Origin: Aquificota bacterium
GTDB taxonomy: Bacteria > Thermosulfidibacterota > Thermosulfidibacteria > Thermosulfidibacterales > Thermosulfidibacteraceae
DNA: 5,743 bases
Assembly (NCBI GenBank): GCA_015494645.1
Contig: WGAU01000064.1
Span: 1 to 5,743 of the forward strand
Direction: 5' to 3'
The first letter of the stretch is position 1, and each line of letters opens with the position of its first letter. Below the pieces are notes generated by a model. That model was not told the DNA's origin. It searched no databases and was given only the letters and a program-made list of their open reading frames with translations. Shown here in pieces: positions 4,955-5,743 of this stretch. A program made the translations under genes and the position numbers.

Positions 4955-5743
4955 GGGCCAACCTCAAAAGCGCATTCACCGCTGCCACTGCCATGGGAGT
5001 GCCACCTCGGTTTCCTTCAACAGTCATGTAGGGAACGCAAAGATCTTCCAAGATCCTCTTGGCCCTACATGTTCCCACAAAGCCAACAGGAAGACCTACA
5101 ACGCCAAAGGGCATATCCACACCGTCTTCCTTTAGCTTTTTCAGCTCCAAAAGCACCGAAGGAGCGTTGCCCACCACCAAAAGAGCCTTAGAAAGTTCAG
5201 AAGACATGCTTCTCAAGCCCCAAGCTGACCTCGTCACATTCGGCGGTGCACCTTGAGGCTTGGGCAGGGAAAGCACCTTTGCATTCAACCTTTCAACCAG
5301 AAGGCTGGAGATGCCTGCCCTTGCCATATCGGTATCTGCCAGTATAAGGACGTTTCCCATCCTAAGTTTTTCTATCACCCGGCCCACAAAGTCAGGGGAA
5401 AATCTCACCAAAGATGCCACGGAAAAGTCCGCTACCGCATGGACCATACGTGCCACAACCTCAAGCTCCTGGGGGGAAAAATCATGGGCCTTTAGATGAT
5501 TCTTTACGAAGGTCAAGCTTGCACTCTCAATGCCAACGGGATCGGAAACATCCTCCAGCTCCACCCAATAGCACACCTGACCCTTCCTGAAATAACCCCT
5601 GTCGGTCACAATACCGTTGTCCTTAACGACACTCCTTTGGCATCCCACAAAGACAATGGAATTCATGCTTGTAAACCTGATTCCCTCAAGCTCCCCCAGC
5701 TTTAGAATCTGCACCTTTTCTTGAGGCAAGCAAGCGTTTTCCA
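4947..5743 (-). CDS. cobH: Precorrin-8X methylmutase (CobH/CbiC) fused behind a CobJ/CbiH-like C-terminal segment; 5' end outside window
   Basis: The C-terminal part is a full CobH/CbiC methylmutase, which moves a methyl group from C11 to C12 of the corrin ring to give hydrogenobyrinate or cobyrinate. Counting from a TTG at 5729, this domain starts near residue 63 (DPVGIESAS), with RMVHAVADFS (94-103, catalytic His97), VGNAPSVL (186-193), GLPVGFVG (212-219) and GNRGGTPMAVAAVNAL (239-254). The roughly 60 residues before it are not part of a typical CbiC of about 210 residues. They read IVFVGCQRSVVKDNGIVTDRGY, resembling the C-terminus of precorrin-3B C17-methyltransferase (CobJ/CbiH), which usually ends with a TxIVGNS...ITPRGY-like pattern. 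The frame stays open from 5729 to the window edge (E-N-A-C codons), so the gene probably continues upstream as a CobJ-CobH fusion; a short extension with a start at the TTG 5729 or just outside is the alternative. The stop overlaps ogg by 8 bp. Confidence 0.85.
   Translation of the reverse strand, partial: ENACLPQEKVQILKLGELEGIRFTSMNSIVFVGCQRSVVKDNGIVTDRGYFRKGQVCYWVELEDVSDPVGIESASLTFVKNHLKAHDFSPQELEVVARMVHAVADFSVASLVRFSPDFVGRVIEKLRMGNVLILADTDMARAGISSLLVERLNAKVLSLPKPQGAPPNVTRSAWGLRSMSSELSKALLVVGNAPSVLLELKKLKEDGVDMPFGVVGLPVGFVGTCRAKRILEDLCVPYMTVEGNRGGTPMAVAAVNALLRLALA

Noticed and set aside
4697..5191. Plus-strand open frame of 164 codons antisense to ogg and cobH
   Set aside because: Rich in Pro, Ser and Lys with no domain; both minus-strand genes here have intact catalytic motifs.

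Overview
The window looks like a chromosomal segment from a thermophilic member of the Aquificae, probably Aquificaceae (Hydrogenobacter/Thermocrinis/Aquifex-like). This rests on gene content and not on any search: a pair of small DUF507 proteins in front of a BamD-type lipoprotein, an archaeal-type (Ogg2) 8-oxoguanine glycosylase, a PerR-type regulator, tightly overlapping genes, and several TTG starts. Coding density is very high. Every gene is a recognisable family member and I see no mobile element, tRNA, rRNA or CRISPR array.

Layout. (1) Positions 1-404, minus strand: 5' part of rdgB (XTP/dITP pyrophosphatase), cut by the left edge. (2) 405-485: a short divergent promoter region whose TATATA element can serve as the -10 box in both directions. 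(3) 486-3169, plus strand: a five-gene operon with every junction overlapping: two DUF507 proteins, a BamD-like outer-membrane assembly lipoprotein, a CvpA-family membrane protein, and an AmmeMemoRadiSam protein B (MEMO family). (4) 3159-5743, minus strand: a convergent cluster read right to left: a CobJ-CobH-like fusion (cobalamin ring methyltransferase tail plus precorrin-8X methylmutase, cut by the right edge), ogg, perR and sfsA. The two clusters meet tail to tail with an 11-bp overlap of coding sequence.

How the genes may work together. The plus-strand operon leans toward the cell envelope (BamD, CvpA), with two uncharacterised small proteins and a MEMO protein. The minus cluster places an H2O2/metal-sensing repressor next to an 8-oxoG repair enzyme, with nucleotide-pool sanitation (rdgB) elsewhere in the window, a fair fit for an organism respiring oxygen at high temperature. 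The link to cobalamin synthesis and SfsA may be only transcriptional convenience. The most notable features are the methyltransferase/methylmutase fusion at the right edge, the back-to-back promoter, the near-identical start sites of cvpA and amrB, and the full PerR ligand set. I found no evidence for a wholly new system.
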